A DNA stretch of 64,000 bases from Afipia sp. (lineage in GTDB: Bacteria; Pseudomonadota; Alphaproteobacteria; Rhizobiales; Xanthobacteraceae). The position numbers were made by a program, and so were the translations under genes. Every line of letters begins with the position of its first letter. The stretch's first letter is position 1. The notes under the pieces were generated by a model that saw only the letters and a list, made by a program, of their open reading frames with translations, was not told the origin of the DNA and searched no databases. Shown in pieces: positions 47,394 through 54,905 of the stretch. The stretch covers positions 685,162 through 749,161 of the forward strand of contig JANINQ010000001.1 in assembly GCA_024508675.1 (NCBI GenBank), in the 5' to 3' direction.

Positions 47394-47594
47394 TCAGTTC
47401 TTCCCTAGGATACCGGTCGCCCAATCTCTGGCACCCTCCCATTCGAGCCGAATGGAAGCCGCACTATCCGCGGCCTTGGGCACCTCGTTGGCTAGGTTTT
47501 GGATGCTTTGCGTGTCGCGAAGATGCTGAAGTGAAGGTCTGTTCGTGTACCCAACTAGCTTTCGGAATACAGCGTAGTGACGTTCACTTTGCAT
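47394..47594 (-). CDS. Small protein of unknown function
   Basis: The protein is 66 aa from the ATG at 47594, preceded on the minus strand by GGGGGGCAAGCAA, a usable ribosome-binding site. The sequence (MQSERHYAVFRKLVGYTNRP, then a helical stretch ending WEGARDWATGILGKN) looks like a compact helical protein. It follows the 180-aa gene by 31 bases on the same strand, which suggests it closes the island's minus-strand operon. Confidence 0.4.
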   Translation of the reverse strand: MQSERHYAVFRKLVGYTNRPSLQHLRDTQSIQNLANEVPKAADSAASIRLEWEGARDWATGILGKN

Positions 47595-47625
47595 TTGCTT
47601 GCCCCCCAGTGCTCCTGTTGCTGAC

Positions 47626-48168
47626 CTATATTTCTTCCAGCAGCAGCGCGCGATCCGCGACACGCTGCATCCAAGCAATTCTGTCGAGTTTTTCCTGCCA
47701 GACGTTAGCTGCCTCCGCGCTAAGAAAGCTGACCAGGTATTCCGGATGCATATAGAATGCTTCATCTTCGGTCGATGCGATGCGCAGTAGTGCTTTTTCG
47801 ATTTTTCGCCCTGTAATGTGCTTCGGAACAGTCATTTGATATCGGTCGCCAGTAAGGGTGAAAAAGCCGATCTCCGCCATCACGGCAAACATCTCACCCC
47901 ATTCGTCCCAAAGAGAAATTGAAAAACAGCTCAGTGTTTTTGTCCAGAGAGATACAAAATGAGTGGCTTCGGAAGAAAAAGATACGAGCGAAGCAACCTC
48001 TAACCTTTCAATCTGCTTTTTCAGAGCAGGATTTGCGTTAAACTGCTGGGCAAGCTGCTTCTCTGCTTCCACCGCAGCCAAGAGCCAGCGGCCAAGAAAT
48101 TCCGCATCGCCCGGCCCTGGGCCCTCGACTAAGACCCACGGAGCGGAGCTTGAAGTCGGATCATTCAT
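47626..48168 (-). CDS. Island protein of unknown function
   Basis: The protein is 180 aa from the ATG at 48168, which overlaps the end of the upstream gene by 8 bases (translational coupling); the longer open frame to 48297 is only overlap with that gene. The sequence is helical with a hydrophobic middle (VSLWTKTLSCFSISLWDEWG and EMFAVMAEIGFFTLTGDRY) and an acidic C-terminus (IAWMQRVADRALLLEEI). No domain recognised. It is part of the minus-strand cluster that begins at the integrase. Confidence 0.6.
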   Translation of the reverse strand: MNDPTSSSAPWVLVEGPGPGDAEFLGRWLLAAVEAEKQLAQQFNANPALKKQIERLEVASLVSFSSEATHFVSLWTKTLSCFSISLWDEWGEMFAVMAEIGFFTLTGDRYQMTVPKHITGRKIEKALLRIASTEDEAFYMHPEYLVSFLSAEAANVWQEKLDRIAWMQRVADRALLLEEI

Positions 48169-48718
48169 TCTCTTTCTTCCTGTGCTGAAGATTTCCAATG
48201 ATAGCCTGTGCGTTGGCCTCGACGTGAACGTGCTCGATGCGCATGTATTGAGCCCCGCCGGCGCGGAGCCGCCGGAGTGTTTCGACCTGTATCGCAAACG
48301 ACCTCAGCAGCTTGCTCGCCGCGGCCGCCATTAATGCAACGTGGCGGTCACCTCCGTGCGCTCCTCCGATCCTAGACAGGACAGCCATCGCTGCAGTGTG
48401 GGTGCAGGCCATCTGGATGACCAAAGCGGCCTCAACCTCATCCTTCGGCTTCGCCGTTTCCACCATGCTGAGAGCGGCATTTACGGCGATCTCCGATATG
48501 CCGCCATTCGGCAGCCTTGCTGCGCCTTGGAACTGAAACAGGGTTGCATCCACGAAGTGGCTGGAAGCGGTACCCATCGCCTGCTTAAGCCTGTTCCACC
48601 ACTCTTTTGACTCGCCAGCTGGCGGGTGCACTTGCGCCACACTGGCATTGATCCGTCTCAGGCGCACCCTGACGGGTTTCGTCGGCGACAAAACGGCGAT
48701 GCTTTTCCGCTCAGGCAT
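48161..48718 (-). CDS. Island-borne helical protein of unknown function
   Basis: The protein is 185 aa from the ATG at 48718 (MPERKSIAVLSPTKPVRVRL), overlapping the upstream gene by 8 bases. The C-terminal part LRAGGAQYMRIEHVHVEANA with a downstream QAIIGNLQ is a pattern I recall from proteins carried on plasmids and islands of rhizobia and their relatives, usually beside the HGG-motif small protein that is also found here. No biochemical function is known to me. Both ends overlap neighbouring genes, so it is translated within an operon. Confidence 0.65.
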   Translation of the reverse strand: MPERKSIAVLSPTKPVRVRLRRINASVAQVHPPAGESKEWWNRLKQAMGTASSHFVDATLFQFQGAARLPNGGISEIAVNAALSMVETAKPKDEVEAALVIQMACTHTAAMAVLSRIGGAHGGDRHVALMAAAASKLLRSFAIQVETLRRLRAGGAQYMRIEHVHVEANAQAIIGNLQHRKKENE

Positions 48719-48983
48719 TGGATCTATCCTTGGTGCACAGGCAAACGAGCGATCTTGCCCAGCGGCGCTCCTCAACCGCCTTCGCGGTGTAATTGCCGGC
48801 CACGTAATTTCCGTTCCTGACGCCGGTTGGTGCGCCCGTGCCGAGACCTCCGTGCAGGCGACACCGATGCCGTCCGCGGAGGGCTGGACATGCGCAGGGT
48901 GAACCAGCCCTGGTCTTGGCGCCGCAGCGCGGAGCGGCGCGCAGATTTTTAAGACGCCTTTCGATGGCCAGCTCTTGGTTCAT
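48711..48983 (-). CDS. Small HGG-motif protein
   Basis: The protein is 90 aa. A cysteine-containing N-terminal motif (RCGAKTRAGSPCACPALRG) and CRLHGGLGTGAPTGVRNGNY match a family of small proteins common on alphaproteobacterial islands and prophages (RCGA...C...MHGG..TG.P.G..N). Function unknown; the Cys/His set could bind zinc. The ATG at 48983 overlaps the end of the ATPase gene by 4 bases and its own end overlaps the next gene, so this is a tightly coupled operon. Confidence 0.7.
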   Translation of the reverse strand: MNQELAIERRLKNLRAAPRCGAKTRAGSPCACPALRGRHRCRLHGGLGTGAPTGVRNGNYVAGNYTAKAVEERRWARSLVCLCTKDRSNA

Positions 48984-50389
48984 GGGGTTGTCTTCTCATC
49001 TGCGTCAACCCCCGGGGGCGAACCGTTAGAAAGATCGGACAGATTGGTCGTGCACGGACTTTTGGTATTCGTTTCAACCTCTTCCGTCGCCTCGGAATCT
49101 TTCTTTCCGATCTTTCCGCGACTGAGATATTTTCCGCGGGACGGCTTTTCGATCTGTCCTTCACGCACCATCCTCGAGAGCAGGATATCGATAGCATTTC
49201 GGTTTTTGATGCCCGTGGCGAACATTAGCTGGGCCGGCGACAGCGCCCCGGTGGCCTTCTCTAGCGCAACGAGAATGCGGGCCCGCTCGTCCGAAACAAA
49301 TACCTCTGCAGCATCTCCCGAGGAGGTCCAGCGGCAGCGAGATGGATCGAATTGAAGGGCAATCTCGGCGTCCTCGATGTCGCGCCCCCGAGCGTGGAGT
49401 ACTGCCTTGCCGGATTTCTTTGTGAAGACAAGGATCGAGTCGGCCGCGCCGGTTAAACCTAACGTACCGCTGACCGTATCGAATACGTCGTCGGCATCAG
49501 CCTTTCTGGTGTGATGCACGATGACGATGGCGACCTGATGCTTGTGGGCGATCGCGTGTAAGCCAGACACCGCCTCATAATCGAGGTCATAAGGCGATTT
49601 ACGCGATGACTGGGCGGACCTGAGCTTTGCAAGCGTGTCGATCACGATGAGCGTGGGCTTTTTGACATTGGTGCACCAGTTGTCGATGGCGGACAAACCG
49701 CCTTGGTCAAGCCGATCCCAAGTCGTGGCCAGATGCAAATCATTCGGCCAGGATGACCTGTCGCCGGTATCGAGGGCGCGAAGTCGCTTCTGTAAGCGGC
49801 GCTGGCTATCCTCAAGAAAAAGTCCGAGTACTGAGCCCGAAGTTGTCGGAAAGCTGCCGAGTACCGGCGCGCCGCAGGCAACCGCCGCCGCAAGATCGAG
49901 CATCAACCAGCTTTTTCCGAGCTTGGGTTTACCAGCCAGCAGCGTAACCCCTTCGAGGATCAAACGCGGAATGACGAACAGGGGCGGTGCGAAGGTTCGG
50001 CGCTGGAGTTCCAGTGCAGAGATGATGGATGATACGTGTCCGCGAGCGCCTGTCGACGAGTGTGTCGTCGTCACTTCCGCCGCGATGTCGGTAGGGTCGG
50101 CAGGCAACGCTTCATCGATCATGGATCGGATTTCCTCGGGGCCGAGGTGCTGGTCCATTTTTCGTATGCGGGCGACAGACGTCACCATGAAAATAGCATC
50201 ATCTCGAGAGAGCGCCCCGCTTTGATACCTCGATGCCATTACGCCGGCAAAAGCACGAAACGACTCAATATCCGAGACCTTGGCAACGTGGGATGTCTGA
50301 GATGCGATAGCACTGTCGGACGGCGCGAGGACGGGCCGTGCCCCGTCCTCGTCTATGGTCGCGCTTTTTGATTCGCTGGTCTCAAGCAT
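48980..50389 (-). CDS. RecA-fold (AAA_25/RepA-like) ATPase
   Basis: The protein is 469 aa. The central RecA-like domain has Walker A LLAGKPKLGKSWLMLDLA (about 150-167), Walker B TLIVIDTLAKLRS and VAIVIVHHTRKADADD, the layout of hexameric RepA/RSF1010-type or phage DnaB-like helicases found on plasmids and islands. The C-terminal third contains a winged-helix-like segment (LMFATGIKNRNAIDILLSRM). It may act in replication of the excised island. The ATG at 50389 overlaps the preceding small gene by 8 bases. Confidence 0.85.
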   Translation of the reverse strand: MLETSESKSATIDEDGARPVLAPSDSAIASQTSHVAKVSDIESFRAFAGVMASRYQSGALSRDDAIFMVTSVARIRKMDQHLGPEEIRSMIDEALPADPTDIAAEVTTTHSSTGARGHVSSIISALELQRRTFAPPLFVIPRLILEGVTLLAGKPKLGKSWLMLDLAAAVACGAPVLGSFPTTSGSVLGLFLEDSQRRLQKRLRALDTGDRSSWPNDLHLATTWDRLDQGGLSAIDNWCTNVKKPTLIVIDTLAKLRSAQSSRKSPYDLDYEAVSGLHAIAHKHQVAIVIVHHTRKADADDVFDTVSGTLGLTGAADSILVFTKKSGKAVLHARGRDIEDAEIALQFDPSRCRWTSSGDAAEVFVSDERARILVALEKATGALSPAQLMFATGIKNRNAIDILLSRMVREGQIEKPSRGKYLSRGKIGKKDSEATEEVETNTKSPCTTNLSDLSNGSPPGVDADEKTTP

Positions 50390-50567
50390 CGCGGTCGCCG
50401 ATCACATTGTTCGCGGCGAGCACGGCCTGCGCGTGCAGGACGGAAATGCCCTTGGAGCTCGCGATCTTGCGTGCATAGAGCGCAGCCACCTCGGGTGGCA
50501 GCGCAGACTCGAAGTCAGATTCAAGTTGGCGGTTGCCTTCGGGACGGTGTTTATCGTACAATGACAT
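50382..50567 (-). CDS. Small island protein of unknown function
   Basis: The protein is 61 aa from the ATG at 50567, preceded by AAGGATATTTAGCG on the minus strand; a longer start at 50603 has no ribosome-binding site. It is helical and acidic-basic mixed (LPPEVAALYARKIASSKGIS). It overlaps the ATPase start by 8 bases and lies just downstream of the HTH gene, so it is probably an operon member. No family recognised. Confidence 0.55.
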   Translation of the reverse strand: MSLYDKHRPEGNRQLESDFESALPPEVAALYARKIASSKGISVLHAQAVLAANNVIGDRDA

Positions 50568-50624
50568 CGCTAAATATCCTTCCGCCCGGGCATCGCGTCT
50601 CACCGCGATTCCGGGTTTTCCTTT

Positions 50625-50840
50625 TCAGGAGGTTGATGGAGAGGTGCGCTGCCGGCCGACGAGGGGCAACTTCCCAAGCCAGGCCCGTCCTTCTTCATGC
50701 AGAATCAGCGTGCGACGGCCAGCCTTGCGGACAGGCAATTCACCCGATTTGATCTGCTCATAGAGGAACGAGCGACCTAGCCCCGAGAGCTGAGCGAACT
50801 CCGCGACGGAATGGGCAAGCTTGTTGTTGTTCTTCGCCAT
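50625..50840 (-). CDS. AlpA/excisionase-type helix-turn-helix protein
   Basis: The protein is 71 aa. It has the short HTH of the AlpA/Xis/helix_turn_helix_17 group: HSVAEFAQLSGLGRSFLYEQ, then the wing IKSGELPVRKAGRRTLI and HEEGRAWLGKLP. Such proteins bend att-site DNA or activate the integrase of tRNA-targeting islands. A GTG at 50846 would add two residues. It lies two genes downstream of the integrase, as is usual for these elements. Confidence 0.82.
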   Translation of the reverse strand: MAKNNNKLAHSVAEFAQLSGLGRSFLYEQIKSGELPVRKAGRRTLILHEEGRAWLGKLPLVGRQRTSPSTS

Positions 50841-50915
50841 GGACACACCTCACTGGGTCCGAATGGACGTCAGCGGGTGCGAGCAGACCAAGTCTCTTTG
50901 GGAAAATCGAACTCG

Positions 50916-51626
50916 CTAAGATTTGGACGACTTGGATTTTCCCAAACGGTCGCCGGAGCTATCCTTAGATTTCCGTTGCGGCTTTAGGCGACGAGATCCA
51001 ATTTCGGCCAGGAGTTCGCGCAGCGAGCTTTCGGCAGCGCGCAATCGGACTATTTCCAGTCGCTTTTTTAGAGTTTGTGCACGGAGGGACGCAGCCGGCT
51101 TTTCTGAGCGACTGCTTTTGTCTAGGGGAAATTTCCTCCAGATGCCTTCCTCGTTCGCTATCTCCCTCAGAGCCGCGGTTATGGTCATTCCGCTTCGCCG
51201 CCGCTGATGTAGCGCTTTCACCAGAGCTTGATCCTGCTCGTCGGTCCACTTCCCGGCGTTTTTATTAGAAGGCCTTGCGTTTTCCACCAGAATAACGCCA
51301 ACGCCATGGTGGATGCGAGCGAGTTCGAGAAACGCTTGGGCGTAGTCCGGCTTCGCCGAATCTAAGCGTAATGCCGTCAATAGTTCCGCTTGCTGAGCCT
51401 GGATTCGATCAAAGATCTCAAAGAAAACTTCTTTGTCACCCCGAATAAACGTGCTTCCAGTTTTTTCCTTAAGCAGCTTATTCAGCTTAATCGGTTGGGA
51501 TTTTGGCAGATTAGGGACCTTAGCTTCCCCGCGCTTGGGTTCAATGTGGATCGTGTAAACCAGTTGATACGAGGAAGCGCGCTTGCGCGACCTGCGACTA
51601 CTACGCTTGCTTTGCTTTGCGCGCAT
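50916..51626 (-). CDS. Basic protein of unknown function next to the integrase
   Basis: The protein is 236 aa from the ATG at 51626, overlapping the integrase 3' end by 26 bases. It is very basic at both ends (KQSKRSSRRSRKRASS at the start, RLKPQRKSKDSSGDRLGKSK at the end), with a helical middle (FDRIQAQQAELLTALRLD and FLELARIHHGVGVILVENA) and a KWTDEQDQALVKAL segment resembling a Myb/SANT-like helix. DNA binding is likely from the charge, but the function is unknown. Co-transcribed with the integrase. Confidence 0.65.
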   Translation of the reverse strand: MRAKQSKRSSRRSRKRASSYQLVYTIHIEPKRGEAKVPNLPKSQPIKLNKLLKEKTGSTFIRGDKEVFFEIFDRIQAQQAELLTALRLDSAKPDYAQAFLELARIHHGVGVILVENARPSNKNAGKWTDEQDQALVKALHQRRRSGMTITAALREIANEEGIWRKFPLDKSSRSEKPAASLRAQTLKKRLEIVRLRAAESSLRELLAEIGSRRLKPQRKSKDSSGDRLGKSKSSKS

Positions 51627-52902
51627 GGAGACGAACCACTTTGTTGTTGTCGGTAAAACCAAGCACCGGAAAATTCGCCCGGATGGTTTGCTCGATGAAG
51701 CTCGGCGCGAGATGGGCGTAATGCTTCTCGGTCATGCGGGTGTCGGCATGGCCAAGCTGGGCAGCAATGACCCCCATCGGCACGCCCTTCATCGCGAGAT
51801 GCGAGCCGTGGGTGTGGCGCAGGATATGGAAGGTGACGGCCGGCGAGATGCCGGCCGTACGGCTTGCTCCATCGAGCGGTCGCTTCTGATGCGAGTTGCG
51901 CCAAGTCCCGCCGTCTGCCCGCAGAAAAATAGTGTCGCCGTGACCGAGCTTTTCGGTCCAATTGGCGAAGGCGTCCCGCGCCTCATCGGTCAACACGACA
52001 TGCCGGAGCTTGCCCTTGCTGAGCCGGATCGCGAGGGTGCCGCTGTCCGCGTTGAAGTTGGCGCGGGTGAGGCGGGCGAGTTCGGAGTAGCGGCAGCCGG
52101 TGAGAAGTGCAGCCTGCACCATCTTCCGGAAATCCGCCGGACAGGCTTGCACCAGCTCGCGGGCCTCGGGAGCGGTCAGGTAACGCACGACGGCTTCATC
52201 GACCTTCTTGAACGGCTTGACCTTGCGCCACGCGAGGTCGGAGCCGATGCGACCGGAGTGAAAGGCGCGGTTCAGGGCGGCCTTGAGCATGGTCAGGATG
52301 CGGTTGGCGGTCGCTTTGCGGGCGCGCCGGGCATCCTCGTCGTCTGGGGTGGCCTTGGTCGCGACCTTGGCGGCCGTCAACTTGCTGCGTACGCGCTTAG
52401 GCTGCGTGGCCAGCTTGTTGCGCCAGCGGGTCAGACGATCGGGCGTCAGCTTGTCGGTCTGGATCGAGCCGAGGTCCGGCGTGATGAAGGCATCGAAGAC
52501 GTATTTGGCGCCCTTGTAGGCGGCGTCCGATTTTTCTGCCTTGATCTCGTCGAGATAGTCGTCGACAGCGTTCCTGACGGTGTAGGAGCCGGGCTTGATG
52601 GCACCCTCGGCGATCAATCGCTGTTTCTCGCCCCAAATGCGGGCCTTGTCCTGAGCCTGCCAGTAATCGAACACTTTGACGCCGTCAGCCTCGACCGTGT
52701 CGTCGGCGACGCCGATCGCCTCGGTGGCGTAAACACCAGCCCCGCAATAGGAGCGCGCGATCCAAGTGCCGCCAATCGAGCCGCGGTAGTAACCGAGCCG
52801 AAGGCCCTTCGCGATCTTCGCAAAATACGGCGTGCGGCGGGTGCGTAAACGGGTCCGCGCGGTGCGCGTTTCGAGAGACGAATTGCGAGCTATTCGCGCC
52901 AT
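51601..52902 (-). CDS. Tyrosine site-specific integrase
   Basis: The protein is 433 aa. An N-terminal arm/core-binding region (YTVRNAVDDYLDEIKAEKSD, then LTPDRLTRWRNKLA) precedes the catalytic domain with the full residue set: Arg in LLTGCRYSELARL (about 269), Lys in SKGKLRHV, HILRHTHGSHL (His and Arg, about 357-367), His in LGHADTRMTEK, and the nucleophile Tyr in EKHYAHL (about 392). It recombines attP with the 3' end of tRNA-Glu. It begins 143 bases inside attR and is transcribed away from it. All catalytic residues are present, so the island may still be mobile. Confidence 0.95.
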   Translation of the reverse strand: MARIARNSSLETRTARTRLRTRRTPYFAKIAKGLRLGYYRGSIGGTWIARSYCGAGVYATEAIGVADDTVEADGVKVFDYWQAQDKARIWGEKQRLIAEGAIKPGSYTVRNAVDDYLDEIKAEKSDAAYKGAKYVFDAFITPDLGSIQTDKLTPDRLTRWRNKLATQPKRVRSKLTAAKVATKATPDDEDARRARKATANRILTMLKAALNRAFHSGRIGSDLAWRKVKPFKKVDEAVVRYLTAPEARELVQACPADFRKMVQAALLTGCRYSELARLTRANFNADSGTLAIRLSKGKLRHVVLTDEARDAFANWTEKLGHGDTIFLRADGGTWRNSHQKRPLDGASRTAGISPAVTFHILRHTHGSHLAMKGVPMGVIAAQLGHADTRMTEKHYAHLAPSFIEQTIRANFPVLGFTDNNKVVRLHARKAKQA

Positions 52903-53045
52903 CCTGCCATTCCCGTTTCTTCAAATTTTCTCCAAAGAACGGTGGAGAGTCGGGATGGACAATAGCGGACGCGTATGCGCTAATCAATTGAAATTATTGA
53001 TTTTGTAGGCGTCCGTTGATGTCCACAAAAGTCCACGTTACATCT

Positions 53046-53089
53046 CTCTCAAGGCTGAAACAGGGGTTCGATTCCCCTAGGGAGCGCCA
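53046..53089 (+). other. Right attachment site of the island (attR)
   Basis: Perfect 44-bp copy of the tRNA-Glu 3' part (anticodon loop to CCA). The 5' half of the tRNA is missing upstream of it, so it is a junction scar and not a second tRNA gene. Confidence 0.95.
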
Positions 53090-53294
53090 CCCCTCAGGGC
53101 AGGCCGCCTCCGCGCCGCCGCGAGCGCGGAATTCCGGCGTCTCAATTCCATCGGTCTCGCTTTTCCATCGAAACTTGCCTTGCACCGCGCATTGATCGTG
53201 CTTCGGGCAGATGATTACATCGGCGCGCTGGGGCGCGGCTTGTCCATGCCCATTCGAGAAGGATTTCGCACACGCAAATATCGATTGGAAAACA

Positions 53295-53313
53295 TTGGCC
53301 GATCAACGGCCAA
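53295..53313. promoter_or_regulatory. Inverted repeat upstream of an ABC binding-protein gene, possible operator
   Basis: TTGGCCG-ATCAA-CGGCCAA, 7-bp perfect arms, ending 21 bases before the ATG and just before the GGGAGGAG ribosome-binding site. It could be an operator or a leader hairpin. Confidence 0.4.
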
Positions 53314-53334
53314 TCCATCAGGGAGGAGACGACT

Positions 53335-54660
53335 ATGACCGAGTTCACGCCGGATCGACGATCTCTGCTCAAAGGAAGCGCTGCGGCACTGGCTGCTGCG
53401 GCGACCATGTCAGCCGACCAGATGCTCGGCACCGCCAAAGCCTGGGCGCAAACCGCCCCCTGGAAGCCGGAAGCCGGCGCCAACATCAACATGCTGCGCT
53501 GGAAGCGTTTCGTGGAGGCGGAAGACGTCGCTTTCATGAAGATCGTCGATGCCTTTCAGAAGGCCACCGGCGTGAAGATCAACATCTCCAATGAATCGTT
53601 CGACGACATCCAGCCCAAGGCGTCGGTCGCGGCCAATACCGGGCAGGGACTCGACATGGTGTGGGGGCTCTATTCGTTGCCGCATCTGTTCCCCGAAAAG
53701 TGCGTCGATGTGACCGATGTCGCCGACTATCTCGGCAAGAAATATGGCGGCTGGGCGCCGTCCGGTGTCGCTTACGGTAAGCGCGGTAATAAGTGGCTGG
53801 GCATTCCGGTGGCGGCGAGCGGCGGCCTTGTGAACTATCGCGTCGCGGCCATGCAGAAGTGCGGCTTCAAGGAGTTTCCGAAAGACCTTGGCGGCTTCCG
53901 CGAACTGATCAAGGGCCTCAAGGCGAACGGCACACCTGCGGGCATGGCACTGGGCCACGCAACAGGCGATGCCAACGGCTGGCTCGCTTGGGCGATGTGG
54001 GCGCACAACGCCTACACCGTCGACAAGAACAACAAGGTGATCATCAACTCGCCGGAGACGGCGAAGGCGCTGGAATACGTGAAATCACTCTATGAGAACT
54101 TCATTCCGGGCACGGCCTCCTGGAACGACAGCTCCAACAACAAGGCGTTCCTGGCTGGGCAGCTTCATCTCACAACCAACGGCATCTCGATCTATGTCGC
54201 GGCGAAGAAGGAGAATCCCGCCATTGCCGCGGACATGGATCATGCGCATCTGCCGGTCGGGATCAGCGGTCAGATCCGGGAACAGCATCTCGGCTTCCCG
54301 ATCCTGATCTTCAACTTCACGAAGTATCCGCAGGCGTGCAAGGCGTTCACCGCGTTCCTTCTGGAAGGGCCACAGTTCAATCCGTGGATCGAAGCGGCGG
54401 GCGGATACCTGTCGCACTTCCTCAACGCCTATGACGCCAACCCGATCTGGACAGCCGACCCGAAAAATACGCCCTACCGCGACGTGGCGAAGCTTGCGAC
54501 CACGCCCGCCGGTATCGGCACGTTGAACGAGAGCGCGGCGGCGGCGATCTCCGATTTCGTGGTGGTCGACATGTTCGCGAACTACTGCACCGGCCGCGAG
54601 GAGATCAAGGGCGCGATTGCAGGCGCGGAGCGTCAGCTGAAGCGGATCTATCGAGGCTAG
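53335..54660 (+). CDS. ABC transporter extracellular solute-binding protein (family 1), Tat-exported
   Basis: The protein is 441 aa. The twin-arginine signal DRRSLLKGSAAALAAAAT (residues 7-24) directs export of a folded protein to the periplasm. The mature part is a two-lobe cluster-B binding protein (NINMLRWKRFVEAEDVAFMK, later AFLAGQLHLTTNGISIYVA), the class that binds sugars, polyols or related compounds. No permease or ATPase genes are adjacent, so the transporter partners are elsewhere. The start follows GGGAGGAG. A GC-rich hairpin follows the stop. Confidence 0.88.
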   Translation: MTEFTPDRRSLLKGSAAALAAAATMSADQMLGTAKAWAQTAPWKPEAGANINMLRWKRFVEAEDVAFMKIVDAFQKATGVKINISNESFDDIQPKASVAANTGQGLDMVWGLYSLPHLFPEKCVDVTDVADYLGKKYGGWAPSGVAYGKRGNKWLGIPVAASGGLVNYRVAAMQKCGFKEFPKDLGGFRELIKGLKANGTPAGMALGHATGDANGWLAWAMWAHNAYTVDKNNKVIINSPETAKALEYVKSLYENFIPGTASWNDSSNNKAFLAGQLHLTTNGISIYVAAKKENPAIAADMDHAHLPVGISGQIREQHLGFPILIFNFTKYPQACKAFTAFLLEGPQFNPWIEAAGGYLSHFLNAYDANPIWTADPKNTPYRDVAKLATTPAGIGTLNESAAAAISDFVVVDMFANYCTGREEIKGAIAGAERQLKRIYRG

Positions 54661-54674
54661 GACATATTACGGTC

Positions 54675-54706
54675 CGCGCACGGCGACATCACATCGCCGT
54701 GCGCGC
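54675..54706 (+). terminator. GC-rich hairpin after the ABC binding-protein gene
   Basis: CGCGCACGGCGA-CATCACA-TCGCCGTGCGCG, 12-bp perfect arms about 15 bases after the stop. No T-tract follows, so it may protect the mRNA end or act with Rho. Confidence 0.5.
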
Positions 54707-54905
54707 TTGCGCTCCTCGCAGTGGCGATGGCTCCGGCGAATGCTCATAAAAAAGTCAGCTCCATAATCATTTCGACTCATTCGTCTGGCAGACTAATCTG
54801 GTCACGCCCTGAGGCTGGCTGATTCCTGCCGGCCATCCGCGCTGTTGAACCCCCGCAATGTCTGCCGGGCGATATGCGGATCACGCGAAATCGATGAGGT
54901 GTCCG

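Larger units (their letters stand above)
22845..53089. mobile_element. Integrative genomic island in tRNA-Glu carrying DISARM and a helicase-Hsp70 trio
   Basis: The boundaries are perfect 44-bp direct repeats (22845-22888 and 53046-53089) formed by the 3' part of tRNA-Glu. A tyrosine integrase gene lies 143 bases inside the right repeat, with an AlpA/Xis-like HTH and a RecA-fold ATPase next to it. The cargo between is unrelated in content and partly in base composition to the flanks. I see no conjugation genes, so the element is an integrative island that would need mobilisation from elsewhere. Confidence 0.93.

Noticed and set aside
53041-53089. A second tRNA-Glu gene
   Set aside because: Only the 3' 44 bases are present; the D arm and 5' acceptor strand are missing. 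It is the attR scar.
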